Shown here piece by piece: positions 1 to 12,030 of a stretch of 64,000 nucleotides of DNA. The stretch's first letter is position 1, and every line of letters starts with the position of its first letter. The stretch covers positions 22,716,688 through 22,780,687 of the forward strand of contig NC_132925.1 in NCBI RefSeq assembly GCF_047675955.1, in the 5' to 3' direction. The stretch is from Chlorocebus sabaeus. Lineage: Eukaryota > Chordata > Mammalia > Primates > Cercopithecidae. The notes beneath the pieces are model-generated. The model was not told the origin of the DNA. It saw only the letters and a program-made list of their open reading frames with translations, and did not search any database. The position numbers and the translations under genes were made by a program.

Positions 1-271
1 CTGGGAGGCCTCAGGTAACTTATACTCAAGGTGGAAGGCAAAGGGGAAGCAGACATATCTTACCATGGAGGAACAAGAGAGAAAGAGTGAAGGGGGAAGT
101 GCTACACACTTATAAACAACCAGATCTCATGAAAATGCACTCACTGTCATGAGAACAGCATGGGGGAAGTCCGCCCCCACGATCCATTCACCTCCCACCA
201 GGACCTTCCCCTAACATTGAGAATTACAATTCAACATGAAATTTGGATGGGGGCACAGAGCTAAACCATAT
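1..271 (-). mobile_element. MST-type MaLR LTR, cut by the window edge
   Basis: Read on the minus strand this matches the MST/THE1 LTR plan. The plus-strand end 'ctaaaccatatca' is the reverse complement of the conserved LTR start. Upstream lie the usual blocks: a gggaggcctcagg-like block, 'ccagatctcatga', and 'gagaattacaattcaacatg'. The left part lies outside the window, so it cannot be said whether this is a solo LTR or one end of a provirus. It abuts an older LTR-like repeat at 272, which it probably interrupted. Class is confident; the MSTA/MSTB choice is not. Confidence 0.85.
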
Positions 272-520
272 CAGTTCTCCTGTGGCCTCTCTCCTTGGCT
301 TCAGGTGGCCTCCTTTTTGTTACGTCCTCACATGGCCTTCCCACGGTGCACATGAGTTCCTGTGTCTCTTTGTCTTCTAATAAAGACATCAATCCTGTTG
401 GATTAGGGCCCCACTCTTATGATCTCATTTAATCTTAATTACCTCCCTAAAGATCCTGCCACCAAAATATTAGGGTTAGACCTTCAACATGTACATTTTA
501 AGGGCACACTATTTAGTTTA
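272..520 (-). mobile_element. Ancient MLT1-like LTR fragment
   Basis: The reverse complement has the order typical of old MaLR (MLT1-like) LTRs: 'gttgaaggtctaaccctaat', a gaggtaattaag block, 'gggccctaatccaa', a gtgtccttataagaag-like block, 'ccatgtgaggac', and 'gccaaggagagaggcc'. It ends abruptly where the MST LTR begins, consistent with being the insertion target. It is strongly diverged, so the subfamily is not assigned. Confidence 0.5.
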
Positions 521-1312
521 TTACAAGTATGAAGTGTCAAAATAAAGGAAACAGCAGTCAGAAGACTGCTTCCTAAATCTAGTCATTTGATAGCATCTCT
601 GTTATTAAAATCTTTAAAAAATATTTTTGATCAAATCTGTTCAAGTTTTTTCAAACAAATGTGTTTACAATTATAAATAAAAAGAAACCTTATATTCTTA
701 AAAAAGTATGCATACAAAGACATGGAATACACACAATAATATTATTAAATTGTAGCCAAAGTGTTGTCTATGGAAAGACGTGAACTGGTGTGTCTCTTTA
801 TTGTTAAAAAATTAGCAAATATTAGAGATATATATTAAAAATTCACTTGCACTATAGCAATCTAGTTAGAAAGAAGGAAAGCAAACTGAAAAGAAAGATG
901 GAATTCTTATTATGAAAGTCAATAGTATTTCTCATCTTTACCAAATTGGATGCATTCCAAACTTGGGCAGCAGCCAGGTTACAGTCTAGGTTGTGTTAGG
1001 AGGAGTGTAGGGGGTTGAGCCTTCCGTGGCTGGATTAGGGTAGGAGACTGTGTGTGCTGACTGATGGCTAGGGTTCCATTTGTTTGTCACTGTCTGCATA
1101 ATTTGATATCATATAATGAGAAGTTACTCTTGGATTTCAAGTATCCTGAAAATTTTACCATGAATAACCTTTTGAGTTCTATGAGCATTTGTGCACATGC
1201 CTTAAAATCCCTTTAAATCTTACAATGCTAAGTTGATTCCCATATCCTAACCATGATTTATTTTTGGTGGCTTCATACTCCAAGTTATCATTTAGAGAAT
1301 GATTTTGTAGTA
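521..1312. other. Unassigned AT-rich DNA
   Basis: No coding region or recognisable repeat. Contains short A/T runs and a slightly G-rich patch near 970-1070 with no recognised motif. Confidence 0.5.
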
Positions 1313-1645
1313 CAGTCAGCCTTCTGAATCCATAGATTTTGCATCTGTGGGTTCAACCAACCTCTGACAGAAAATTTTGGAAAGGAAAATATCTATGCTC
1401 AATATATACAGACCCTTTTTCTTGTCATTATTATCTAAACAATTAAGGATAACTACTATTTACATAGCACTTGCGTTGTATCAGGTATTATCAGTAATCT
1501 AGAGATTTTTTAAAGTATATTGGAGGATAGGCATAGGTTATCTGCAAATATTTCACCATTTTATGTAAGGGACTTGAGCATTGGCAGATATTGGTGTCCT
1601 CTGGAATTTCTGGAACCAATCCCTCAAGGATACATGGGACAATGG
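1313..1645 (+). mobile_element. MER2-like Tigger (TcMar) DNA transposon fossil
   Basis: About 333 bp, close to the usual MER2 length of about 345 bp. It starts 'cagtcagccttctgaatcca' and shows the typical internal blocks: 'gggttcaaccaacctc', 'cttgtcattattatctaaac', a tattatcagtaatctagaga block, and 'aagggacttgagcat'. It closes with a ggaaccaatccctcaaggata-like terminus. TA dinucleotides at 1311-1312 and 1646-1647 fit the TA target duplication of Tc1/mariner elements. It is a non-autonomous copy with no transposase. Confidence 0.85.
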
Positions 1646-1654
1646 TAATCTATG

Positions 1655-1846
1655 GCAAGGAGTCTCATATTTGGCATGCATCAGAATCACTCAGAGGCTT
1701 GTTAAGACACAGATTGTTGGATCCCCATTTCTAGAGTTTCTGATTTAGTAGACCTTAGGTGGAGCCTGATAATTTGCATTTCTAACAAGTTTTCAGATGA
1801 TGCCAAGGCTGCTTTTTTGGGGGATCACACTTTGAGGAGTACTGCT
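1655..1846 (+). mobile_element. MER5A-like hAT-Charlie MITE
   Basis: About 190 bp, matching MER5A length. Conserved blocks seen are 'gcatcagaatcactcagagg', 'cttgttaagacacagattg', 'gagtttctgatttagtag', 'aatttgcatttctaacaagt' and a terminal 'cacactttgaggagtactgc'. It lies only a few bases downstream of the MER2 element. Non-coding. Confidence 0.85.
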
Positions 1847-2187
1847 CAATGGGAATCTGGTATTCATAAAAAGCACTGCCTTGCTCCCTTGGAGGATCTG
1901 CTTGAAAAACAACCACATATTGCTCTTCCAGACTCAGAGATTAAAGACATATGTAGATGTAGTCTTCTTCCCAGAACAGCTTGGAAACACTGTTGGTATT
2001 TTGCATACAGCTCCCATTTGACCTTCATTCAGTCATTGAAGACTGATTTGTTGAGAGTCTTCATTTGCCAGGTTCTGTGATGGATGTTTGACCTGCAACA
2101 GTGTGCACAGGTGAGGTTGCTGACTTTATACACATTATGCTGTTTACAAGCAGTTATGTGTCTATTTTAATCAATATATAAGCTCAC
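1847..2187. other. Unassigned DNA
   Basis: A short frame (1817-2080) overlaps the MER5A end and has no recognisable domain. No repeat identified. Confidence 0.4.
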
Positions 2188-2310
2188 AGACCTGGGAATC
2201 AGATTCAGCCTCAGTTTGCCAGAATTTAGGCTTGAGACCTTGCACAAATTTTACAACTTTCCTGGGCCCTGGGTTCCTTTTTGCTAAACTGGAATTAGCA
2301 TCACATTTAG
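2188..2310 (+). mobile_element. Probable MIR fragment
   Basis: Follows the MIR core order in diverged form: 'gacctgggaatcagattc', then a cttgagaccttgcacaaatt block, then a cctgggccctgggttcct block and a 'gctaaactggaattag' tail resembling the MIR 'taaaatgggaataa' segment. MIR is an ancient tRNA-derived SINE. Confidence 0.5.
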
Positions 2311-2860
2311 TTACTCAAATATTTCTGGAAGGATATGGTGTTAAAAGGAGAAAGGGGGGGAAAAAAACACCTTATTTATTTCTCTTACTATTCAGGTAAC
2401 ATAATGGAATAAACCCGAACAGCCACTGTAAAATACAAATTTGTGTAAAATACAAATAAAATACAAATTTGTGTGGCATATTAGATTGGTTGTTTAGAAT
2501 TCTGTTTAATAGGAATTACCTCTTCTGCTCGGGACCTGCTATAGCAGCAGCTATATAAAGTATGTGCCAAACATCACAGAAATCAGGCAATCACTTTGAA
2601 GCCATCTGGATCATCCTGTAGCATGTCTACCAGGAAAACTTCTCTCTTTTTCACGAGGATTAATTCTACCTGTTGGCAGCTATGCTAGCTCTGATATCAC
2701 ATATGCTGAGATAAATCAGCACCCTACATCCAGACAAAGGTAGAACAGATTTTTAAGAGACATTTGACAATTAGAAAAAATTATTAGGTTCCTGGTGAAA
2801 CCTAACAGACAACATAAGCCATCTCATTCACTTAAAATCATTGTATTTTTCTCCTAAGAA
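2311..2860. other. Unassigned DNA
   Basis: Contains a small imperfect repeat (acaaatttgtgt around 2435-2475) and nothing else recognisable. Confidence 0.4.
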
Positions 2861-3080
2861 GTCTACAGAATATTGGGTCTGGAGCTATACAGTCCTGAAT
2901 TTGAATCCTGACTAAGCTATTTATGAGTTTGGTTATGTCAGATAGGTTATTTCCACTCTCTGAATCACAGTTTTATTGTCTATAAAATGAAACTAAAATA
3001 TAACTCAGGGGATATTATGACAACTGAATAATAACAACATATAAAATGGGTAGCAACATGGGTGACATATGATAGATGTT
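2861..3080 (+). mobile_element. MIR SINE
   Basis: Reads 'tctggagctatacagtcctg', 'tttgaatcctgactaagcta', 'ctctgaatcacagtttt', and 'gtctataaaatgaaact', which is the MIR order (gctctggagccagact, gttcgaatcccggct, cctcagtttcctc, tgtaaaatggg). Nearly full length and diverged, as expected for an element older than the primates. Confidence 0.75.
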
Positions 3081-5359
3081 AAATTTTATTTAAAAACAGC
3101 TTATAACCAGAGTACTATCTCAACAAGATTATAAACAATCACTTGGAGCCCAGAAATGATAGTAGTATGCAGACATAGATTGCTGTAACCTGCTTGTTTT
3201 TTGCTACTGCAACCACGCATGGATAACCTGAGGCAGAAGGCAGAACAAAGGCTTGGGGAGATACTATAGTTTTCTCTTGAAATCAGAGCTTGTAACAATG
3301 CCTTGGCTTCCTTAGGAAACAGAAATTAGGGAGCGGGGAGAATAATACAGGGAAAACATTATACATGTGTGTTTTCGAGGTTGCCACTGTGGATACTGAG
3401 GGCCAAATGTCCAGGACCTCCTAAGAAGCATCGAGAACTACCTCAGGAACAAACCAGCTGAGAGAGGAACTGGCAGGATGAGGCCCATCCCGGAGACTTC
3501 ATTCATACTTCTGGGCTAAATTTACACATGGATCGAGGGAGCTCCATGATCTTGGATAAGGTCCCTAAAAGAAAGTGAGAAGATCCTCCAAACATCCTTG
3601 ACAGGTAGAGCATTGCCAGCAGCAAGTTTCAGATGAGTCTGAGCTGTGGGTGAGGCCAGAGCTTGACTGAGGGTCTCCAAAATGTGGGAGCAGAGCAATC
3701 TGCTGCATGGAGCTTGAGGGGTTTTGCTCAGAATTATATAAGGCCAGCACTTTTATAGCATCATATGGCTCAAATAGATCCACCTTCTTTTTCCAAATTC
3801 CCTAAAATCATTAATCTTCATATTCATCTCAGTGAGTATTGGCTTATTTTAAGCAAACTAAAAGTTTATTCTTGACTTTAAACATTCTAAATTACAACAT
3901 ATGACCCTAAATATAATGACCATGCTAATGAACGTCTGCTAGACAAGTGTTTTGCATAATATGGTTCTTCCACTCCCTGCAGGAGGATTACCAGTAAGAC
4001 CCACTACATTAGAATCTCTTAGAATAAAGGATTTTTTTTTTTCTCTAATAAACTCTGTACTGGAAGTCTGGGAATTATGCTAGATCCTTTGTAGCTTTGG
4101 CTTCTATTTCTTGTATATTTACTGTCTTAAAATTTTCTTCATCCGTTACATGGAAGTAGAATAACATTTTAAGCTTTTTTTTTTTTTTTTTTTTCTGCCT
4201 CTTGGTGAAGGCATGGGGAAATAATCACTGGGACTACTTGTTTTGGTTATAGTATGTGCCGTGTGTGGATGAGAGATTCCTTTACTGTCATTTCTATGTG
4301 ATTGACCATAAACATGCTTAATGTAGCCCTGCCTACCTTAGAATCATCCCGTCTCCCAGGTACAGGAAGAAGACTAAGGTTGGCCATATTATTAGAGGAA
4401 ACGGAGGCTCATAACACTTGGATTTTTTTTTCAGTCCAGATACCAAAAGTAGCTTGAGCTGAGATTAGAGCCTTGGGCAATATTCGAATATTGTCCAGAC
4501 AACAGCTGTCTGGAAACCTGGCTTTGTTAATGGCTCACAGGTTTGCTGTTTTGTCTTTAGAAGGAGATAACCATATCTGTTTTTCAGAACCCTCTTTTCT
4601 CAGACAGACTATAGTTTTCTTTTCAGACATTTTATAAAAGTACTTAATCTTATTGAACTTATGGACAGTGATATCTAGATATAACCAACTGATTTAAGAA
4701 GAAGGAGAACACTTAAACTCGGATTTCATTCCTTGTCAGCTGGTATCACTGGCTGGTTTTATGAAGGGCTTCTAAAAATCTTTTCTTTGTGACTAGAAAT
4801 ATGCCATTTAATGCAGGATGAATAAATGTCCTCAGAGTGTCCTTTTATCACTTTAGGCTCTCAGGACTCAAACAAGTTTGCTAATAAGATTAGAGTGAAA
4901 ACTTTATTAAACTCTGGTTCGTGGTAGATTTTATGGTTTTATTATACAGTTTGACTATATTAGCTTAAGATTGCATTGTATAGCTCCCTAAATTCTATGC
5001 CTTTAATAAGTTCTCTCTCCAAAAGGGTCTCTCTATAATGACAATGTAATAGCAAAAGGAGAACTTAATGATTTGAGATCATTATATTTTATAACCATTA
5101 TCTGTAATAGATGGGACAGTGAAAGTTTATAATTTATTATGTCATAAATGGGTAATCATATATTGGGGTAGTGGAACTGATTGGATAAGTGAAATGGAAG
5201 CTATTGGAGCTAAAATTCTTTGGGGCTGGCTAAGTGCAATCTCAGTAACATCATTTCTTAATTAGCCATGTTAACACCTCACTTGTATGGGAGGCTCTCA
5301 CCCAACTTTCACAATGGTTCAGAACCCAACATAGACCCTAAAACTAAAACAAAAAAAAT
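3081..5359. other. Unassigned AT-rich DNA with one weak MIR-like patch
   Basis: No gene or clear repeat. A patch near 4380-4475 resembles an antisense MIR (taga-ggaaacggaggctcataac, then gagattagagcc) but is too diverged to call. T-runs occur at 4029-4040 and about 4174-4194. The 3300-3780 stretch is less AT-rich than its surroundings and is unassigned. Confidence 0.4.
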
Positions 5360-5431
5360 TACACATACACATGCATATATGTATTACATATACATGCATA
5401 TATGTATTATGTATGTGTGCATGTGTGAGGG
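5360..5431. repeat. Degenerate (TG/TA/CA)n microsatellite
   Basis: Alternating purine-pyrimidine stretch built from acatgcatatatgtatta-like units repeated twice, then a gtatgtgtgcatgtgtg tail. Confidence 0.7.
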
Positions 5432-5509
5432 CATAAATGACAGCAGACCACTGCTTTATTTATATACCTGATAGCTATAGTTTTCTTATGATCCCCCCAC
5501 CAGTCCCCC

Positions 5510-5610
5510 CCACTATCAGACCATGAGCAATTACTTCTTTCTGCCTTAGTTACATCATCTGTAAAGCAAAGATAATAATACTAGTCACTTCCTAATGGTT
5601 TGGGTATACA
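5510..5610 (+). mobile_element. Probable MIR 3' fragment
   Basis: Shows 'gaccatgagcaattactt', 'ctgccttagttacatcatct', 'gtaaagcaaagataataata' and 'ctagtcacttcctaatgg', the MIR order from the gtgaccttgggcaa block through the ataataatagtacctac block. Confidence 0.55.
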
Positions 5611-5859
5611 TATACACACATACAGACATGTATATACATTCTGCCCAACATCACCCTGTTACAGAGTGTGCACAAATGACACACAAGTGACTTGGTTTCA
5701 TCTTACATAGAATGCTCACAATTACAGGCATACCAAAAAAACACAATTATATTATTAATAATAAAATATAGCTTATAGCTGGTTCATATATAGTGGTTAA
5801 CATAGTGTTTAATATCAGCAGACCCCTGCTTGAATGCTTTACATATAAATCCAGTCTAC

Positions 5860-5950
5860 TACTGTAATCTTTGCTTTACAAATGAGGAAACTGAGGGAGA
5901 AACGAGTGATTTTTCCCAGTCTGGCTGTGATGATAGAGGCAGAAAAATTG
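5860..5950 (-). mobile_element. Probable MIR-type fragment, antisense
   Basis: 'tttacaaatgaggaaactga', then a gggagaaacgagtgattttt block and a 'cccagtctggctgtgatgat' block resemble the antisense MIR core (attttacagatgaggaaactgagg ... cccaaggtcacacagct). Short and diverged. Confidence 0.5.
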
Positions 5951-6796
5951 TAACTATCCTGTAAATTAATTCAGAAAGCAGCAGTGTGCAATCATTTACT
6001 GTTGGCGAAGGCATCCTTCGGTGACTTCTTCAAATGACATCGTGTGCCAGCCAAATATAATATGTGGGGCTCATCCTAAAGCACACTAAACCAAAGGACC
6101 CACTTGGTGTGTGCTTTAAGACAAAGAAGTGTCTAATATATTTCAAAACTCTCTTCTCTCAAAATAATTATTTAAGTTTTGAAAATTAAAGATCCATGTT
6201 CTTTTTCATTGGTCAGGACACTAAATGAAACATCTCCTTCATTATTATGTCTAGTGTGATATTCATCATAGTTTTCATAGGTAAAAACCAAAAACAGCAA
6301 CTACACAAAAAGAGATTTATTAAAATTTAAGGAAGTGATCTGGAACTTCCTGTTTCAAATATAGGAATTTTAAAGTCAAGTAAAATGTCTTTTTTGTTTG
6401 TTGTCCTGTGATAAGCCCTGTCACTCTGCATCAAACATGTTTATAGCCATCCATTTCTTTTTCAGTTGATAATGTCATGAGACAATAATTTACTTATTTA
6501 TTTAGATTGCTCTTCATTTTCCTTCAAGCTGATACATAAGAATTACGTATTTTAGTATTCATCTTCTTTAAAAATGCTGAACATGAAAGGAGATTCAAGG
6601 GTATGCATGCTTCTGAAATCAGGCTTAGGACTTCACTCCTTTCATATTTCCTGATTATAATCTGACACCACTAAAAAATGGAAAGCTCTGATTGCTGTTT
6701 AACAAAGATTAACAAAGACAACCTTAGAAAAGCATACAGAAGGGTAATACATAGGAAGAAGATATCTGTAATCTCTAAATAAGGTATGAGATAGAT
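5951..6796. other. Unassigned DNA containing a 42-nt hairpin
   Basis: No gene or repeat identified. A 42-nt inverted repeat lies at 6077-6118 (separate entry). Confidence 0.4.
6077..6118. other. Short inverted repeat (hairpin)
   Basis: The left arm starts taaagcacac and the right arm ends gtgtgctttA, a perfect 10-bp stem. It extends through a small bulge by a further aacca/tggtt-like pairing, leaving a loop of about 9 nt around aggacccac. It could fold as an RNA or cruciform hairpin; no function is known. Confidence 0.6.
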
Positions 6797-6821
6797 AGAT
6801 ATCTAGAAGAGATATATATAT

Positions 6822-6823
<2 letters not shown>

Positions 6824-6854
<31 letters not shown>

Positions 6855-7148
6855 AGATGGAGTCTCGCTCTGTTACCCAGGCTAGAGTCAGTGGCGTGAT
6901 CTCAGCTCACTGCAACCTCTGCCTCCTGGGTTCAAGCAATTCTCCTGCCTCAGCCTCCCATGTAGCTGGGACTACAGGCACCTGCCACCATGCCTGGATT
7001 TTTTTTTTTTTTTTTTTTTTTTGTATTTTTAGTAGAGATGGCATTTCACCGTGTTAGCTAGGATGGTCTCGATCTCCTAATCTCGTGTTCTGTCCACCTT
7101 GGCCTCCCAAAGTGCTGAGATTACAGGCATGAGCCACCAAGCCCAGCC
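6824..7148 (-). mobile_element. AluS/Y element, antisense, with 12-bp target duplication
   Basis: A full-length dimeric Alu on the minus strand. It begins with a long T tract (the poly-A tail), then 'tttgagatggagtctcgctc', both monomers, an expanded T tract at about 6999-7022 replacing the middle A-rich linker, and ends 'gagccaccaagcccagcc'. The 12-base sequence agatatctagaa occurs at 6797-6808 and 7149-7160, a perfect target-site duplication. A short TA-rich stretch lies between the left copy and the T tract and probably represents tail microsatellite change. Confidence 0.95.
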
Positions 7149-7234
7149 AGATATCTAGAATATTTAAGGAACTCTTTTGGCAATAAGTTACTTAAGAAAA
7201 GAAAAAAAATTAGAAAACAACTAATAATTCAGAA

Positions 7235-7890
7235 GGATGGAAAACAGCAAGACCAGTAAGCATTTGAAGAGATATTTATTCTCACTATGCATCGAGGAAA
7301 TACAAGTTAAAGCTAAAGAACACTTTGCATTCTTCAGAATGGCAAAATTTGGAAAGTCCTAGTGAGGATATGGCAAACTGGAAAACCCAAGGGCATTGTT
7401 GATGGGCGTATAAAATTTTCTGGGAAACAATTTTACTATCTGGTGAAAATAAGTTCCATGCTATCTAGCATTCTCACTTCTGGGTGTGGTAAGTTGTGCA
7501 TATTCATGCTTGGGTGATAGCAAGCCTTAGAGGGCATACAGTGTCTATTACTGCATATCAATAGAAAATTAGAATATTGAAAGTACAAAATGATTTAAAT
7601 GGATTAAACAACACCAAGAAATAATGCAATATCATTTTAAGTATATAACTGTATCCAAACACTTAGAAGATAGTGGGAAAGTCCTATATTACATATACTA
7701 AAGTTATGCTTTTGTGGGAGTGGGATCTTGGAAGGAAACAAAAAAAGGAAGTATTATTTAATACAATAAAAGTGGATGATCATTACCCTAGTCTACTACA
7801 GGATAAGAATGATTATCTCAATTCTGTGTACTATATTTTCATTCCAAAAAAGGAAACAAACAAACAGAAATACCTTCATGCTACATGGTC
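7235..7890 (+). mobile_element. Old L1 (L1M) 3' fragment, sense
   Basis: Blocks equivalent to the end of L1 ORF2 appear in order and diverged: an aaatacaagttaaagctaaag block, 'ttcagaatggcaaaattt', 'tagtgaggatatggcaaact', 'gcattgttgatgggcgtata', and 'gcattctcacttctgggtgt'. These correspond to the L1 aatgcaaatcaaaacc ... gcaatcccacttctggg series. The right end is uncertain. The short frame at 7673-7906 has no recognised domain. Confidence 0.6.
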
Positions 7891-9175
7891 CTATGTCTTC
7901 ATTTAATATATGTTGATAGACTAGGATGGTGGGAGGGTGGGGCACTGACATTGGAGAGTTTTTGGAAAAAAGAGGAAGAGTTTCTGTGTTCTATAAAAGT
8001 CTTGTCTAAAAATATTTGGTTGCTCTCATGAGCCTCACTGACTTTATAAAAATTAAAAATCTTCCAAAATGTTAAGCTAAGATTGGTCTATTTAATTCCT
8101 ATATTACTTTGGTGATTTTAAGTACCATGACTTCTGATGGGTGACCAACATAACACGCTATAACACAGAACTTCTTTGGAATGTTATACTTAACCTGAGG
8201 AAGAGGGTAAACAGTAATGGCCACTGAATGTATTAGAGGTTGAATTGTAGCCATCCTATACCAGGTATACAACGAAAAGCAGGTTTTGCTTGAGTGAAAT
8301 ATCACCATCTAGTTTATTTTTTACTGTATTTATACATGACCAATAGTAAATACTATTGGCATTTGCACTTCTAAATAGGAAATGGGTGAGTTTAGCAAGT
8401 AATTTAATTTTAATAAGAATATCTTATAAAGAGATCAAATTATGTTCCTAAAGCATTTACGAGCTAATATACATCATAATATTAGTATATTAAAATCTTG
8501 AAACCTTAAAGCTTAAGGTTGAGTTTTACAAATAAAAGTTTAATTTCATGAAGCCAAATCTTATTTATTAGTGACTGTAAAACAATAGAAATACGTACAT
8601 GGAGTTGAAAACTTTGTATCTTTGGTGACATTGAGAAGACTCCATGCAGGGGTGGTCTGCATTAAAAAACCTTAAATACAGCTGGTAAAAAGCTAAGACT
8701 GAATATTTTTAAACAATTTATAAACTTTCAACAATACCTAAAACTAGTTGTGTAAGACTAGATACGAGGTGATATATAGAAACTTCAATAAATGAAAACT
8801 GATTGAGCTTGACAGGGAATACAGTTGAAAATGGGTTACATAAAACTATCTTTTTGGACCAAGTGAATATTACCTATCAAAAGACATGACATATTGGGTA
8901 TACTCCAAGACAAAATAGTTACTATATTTTTAGGGCTAACATTCACCTAAATCCAAAGATGATCGATGATCTATAATAATGCTTATTGTGCAGTAGTGCA
9001 GTCATCTGAATCCTTGTTTGTTGGACTATATTTTTTACTAGGATTTCAAGATTTCTTCAAAGTGTATATTTTATTTTATTGTATAAAAGAATGAATATAT
9101 GAAAGAACAATAGATAGGTAAAATTATGAAAACAAATAAATTAGAATTATTGTAGGTAGAAGGCATGACTACTTA
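7891..9175. other. Unassigned AT-rich DNA
   Basis: No gene or recognisable repeat. The first 150 bp may still belong to the L1 3' end. Confidence 0.4.
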
Positions 9176-9182
9176 TATAGAC

Positions 9183-9212
9183 ATATATATATGTGTGTGT
9201 GTATATATATAA
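9183..9212. repeat. (TA)n(TG)n(TA)n microsatellite
   Basis: Alternating stretch of atatatatgtgtgtgtgta type followed by tatatata; about 30 bp. Confidence 0.85.
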
Positions 9213-10227
9213 TAAAATGGAAGAATCTAGGCTGCATTGGTACTAGGAAATAATACAGATTAACATTTTAGCCATCAACTCATACAAAGTTTAGAAACTT
9301 ATTGAAAATCAGGAACTTTAGGATCAACATATTTCCTAAAAGAGAAGTATGGAATAAAGGAAAAAGACGATAAAAGCTGGGAGCTTTGCAGTACTGCTCT
9401 TGTAATTTGCAGTTACTGCCAGAAATAAGTTGCGTGAGGTGAGGGTAAGTGTCAGGAGAGGCTGTAGCTAATTTTTTAAAATAGTGGTACTTGAAGCATT
9501 GATGACATCTATAAAGATGTTTTATTTTTGACCAGGTGGCTAAGATCAAGGTACAGGAAAAATTTGACTATGCTATACTATTTTGGCCAAACATCAAATA
9601 GAAGACCTTGTCTCTTAGCATTTATATAATGCAGCGAAGAATATCAATTTGGTTTAATTTGCTCCTTTAGTTTAGATATTAAGAAAACATGCTGTTGATA
9701 TAATACATATGATCCTTAATTTGTATTTCAAATAATATGTAATAACAAATACTCTATATTTGATCTTGCACTCTGGAATGTTCATTTAAAAAGATGTCCA
9801 GAATAAAGATTTTTGTAAAGCATTTCTCTGTGATCTGAAAGACAATAAATAATTATTAGATTTATTTATAGGTTTACATCCTTTTTCTTATTTTCTTATT
9901 TCACCAAGTGTTTAAAATTTATTGCAAATTGTATGTAATAAAGAACAGAATACAATTTTAGGTAAAAGCAAAATAGAGATAAAAAGTACTAAAACCTGGT
10001 TAATCTTAACCATATTTGTATAATTGCTACAGATGCAGCTCCAAATGACTCTCTGATTAATTGTTACAGTAAAAGGAAGTGTATCAGATTTTTGTTCACT
10101 GAAATAGAAAAACATCTTTAAATACGTTTAGTCTCTAATTACACAACTTTTCTTGATTTTAAGACCTGATAGGGTCATAACTTCTAAAAAAGGACAATAT
10201 AGTCAATAATATCTCTAAATCGATTGT
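9213..10227. other. Unassigned AT-rich DNA
   Basis: No gene or recognisable repeat. Short frames at 9280-9549 and 9912-10115 (minus) show no domain or codon signal. Confidence 0.4.
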
Positions 10228-10250
10228 CTGTGTGTGTGTGTGTGTGTGTA
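10228..10250. repeat. (TG)n microsatellite
   Basis: About eleven TG units followed by tatatg. Confidence 0.9.
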
Positions 10251-11680
10251 TATGTAAAATTCTATAATGAAAATTTTTTGGAGAAGTGTTGCAAAATTAA
10301 TCAGTAAAATATATACACTCATCTTTGATAACATGACTTAATCCAAGGAAATAATTTAGACTGTCTTAACAGGGCTTCTTACTCCAAGGTACATATCACT
10401 ATAGGGAGTGGCGGTGATGGATGCAGGGATTCTTGTGAACCACCAAAAATTATATGTAAAATATTACATGTACTTTTGTGCATTTACCCTATATACCATT
10501 TTCAGAATGAATTGTAGTCCATAAAATTTAAAGAACCATTGTCTGTCAGATGTTCTTTGAGTTAATTATTTCAGTTCTCAGCATTTACAGTTATATCATC
10601 TGATGATTTAATACTATTTGTTAGTATTTAAGAGATTTGCTATTTGTATCAACAATGTCAGAAATGAAGGCTCCTTTATTTTGTGGTATTCATGATATTT
10701 TACTCAAAATAACTATTTCATATAATTTATATGTTTTTCCCCTAGAATTTTGCTTTACAATGTTTAGCATATATCTGGAAAGTCTTATTATCAAAGAAAT
10801 AGATGTATTGCAATAAAAGACATAAATGAGCTATTTCTGAACGAATATTTGGAGAAGGGTTTTACTTTTTCTTATATTCATACTGTTTTAATTAATGAAG
10901 TCAATCAAATTCATGTCTTCATATATACCCTGGTCTCTGTGTTTATAAATCAGCAAAATTATGTAATTCTTATGATACAAACTATGTCCTCCTAGCTCAA
11001 AGTTTACACTTGCTACCTTGAGGATGCTGGGATCTCAATCTGCTTAGAAGCCTAGAGACAGTGTGGGATGACAAAGGTCGAGGATAAAGACAATTGCTCT
11101 TCACTTGCAAGGCAACTGCCCTAGATGAGGTCATTACAGGTCTTTAGGCAAAGCAGAGCTTCTGTACCGGAGAAGCGAGGAAGTACTTTCTCTGCTCTTA
11201 AAAAAAGACTGTGATTTGTGCATGTAAGTGCTCAGATTCATCATAATTCATCATCCTAATGCCCCATTACACTTTTCAGGGTCCTAGTTAATCTCCTAAT
11301 TTTTTTGAGATATGCCAAGGCTAATAAATCAGTTTATGTTTAAAAACTGAGTTTATGTTACAATTTTGCAAGCCTTAGAAGTTCCCACTTCTGCTTTTCA
11401 GTTTCAGCAGCCCCATCCTGAATCTACAAGAGAAGTTAGGATTTTTTTTTAGGATAAACTTCGGGGCTTTCCTGTTCTTTATTATTATTTATGCTAAAGA
11501 TTTAAAGTTTGAGCTTGTTTTTTAAACTTTAAGTTAGAAAATCTCCAGAGACATCAGAATAGCCAGCTTACTCTATTGTTACTTGTATTACTCAGTCTTA
11601 CCATAAAAATGTGTCACAGCAGTTGGCTTAAATGACAAAGATTGCCTTATCTGAACATTTTATTCCAGGGAATTAGAAAA
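10251..11680. other. Unassigned AT-rich DNA
   Basis: No gene or recognised repeat. The 11000-11200 segment is less AT-rich and unassigned. Confidence 0.4.
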
Positions 11681-11683
11681 TGT

Positions 11684-11722
<39 letters not shown>

Positions 11723-12030
11723 TTATTTTGTTCTTTTTTAAGACAGGGCCTCACTCTGTCACCCTGGCTAGAACACAGTGGCTCACTGCAGCCTTGACAT
11801 CCAGGCTCAAGCAATCCTCCTACCTCAGCCTATCGAGTAGCTAGGACCACAGGTCCCACATGTATGTGGCCCAATACCCAGCTAATTTTTGAAAGTTTAT
11901 TTTTACGTTTTTTGGAGATGAAGTCTCATTATGTTGCCCAGGTTGGTCTCAAAGTTCTGGGCTCAAGGTGTCTTCTTGCTTCAGCCTCTGAAAGTGCTGG
12001 GATTGCAGACTTAAACTACTGTGCCCCACA
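11681..12030 (-). mobile_element. AluJ element, antisense, with (TTTA)n tail
   Basis: The minus-strand poly-A tail has become a (TTTA)n microsatellite at about 11689-11732. The Alu body follows: 'agacagggcctcactctgtc', 'gccttgacatccaggctcaa', a linker near 11890, 'gttgcccaggttggtctcaa', and 'gaaagtgctgggattgcag'. Diagnostic positions such as 'ctcaagcaatcctcctacct' and the high divergence fit the old AluJ group. No clear target duplication was found. The frame at 11864-12160 is inside or beside the Alu and is not a gene. Confidence 0.9.
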
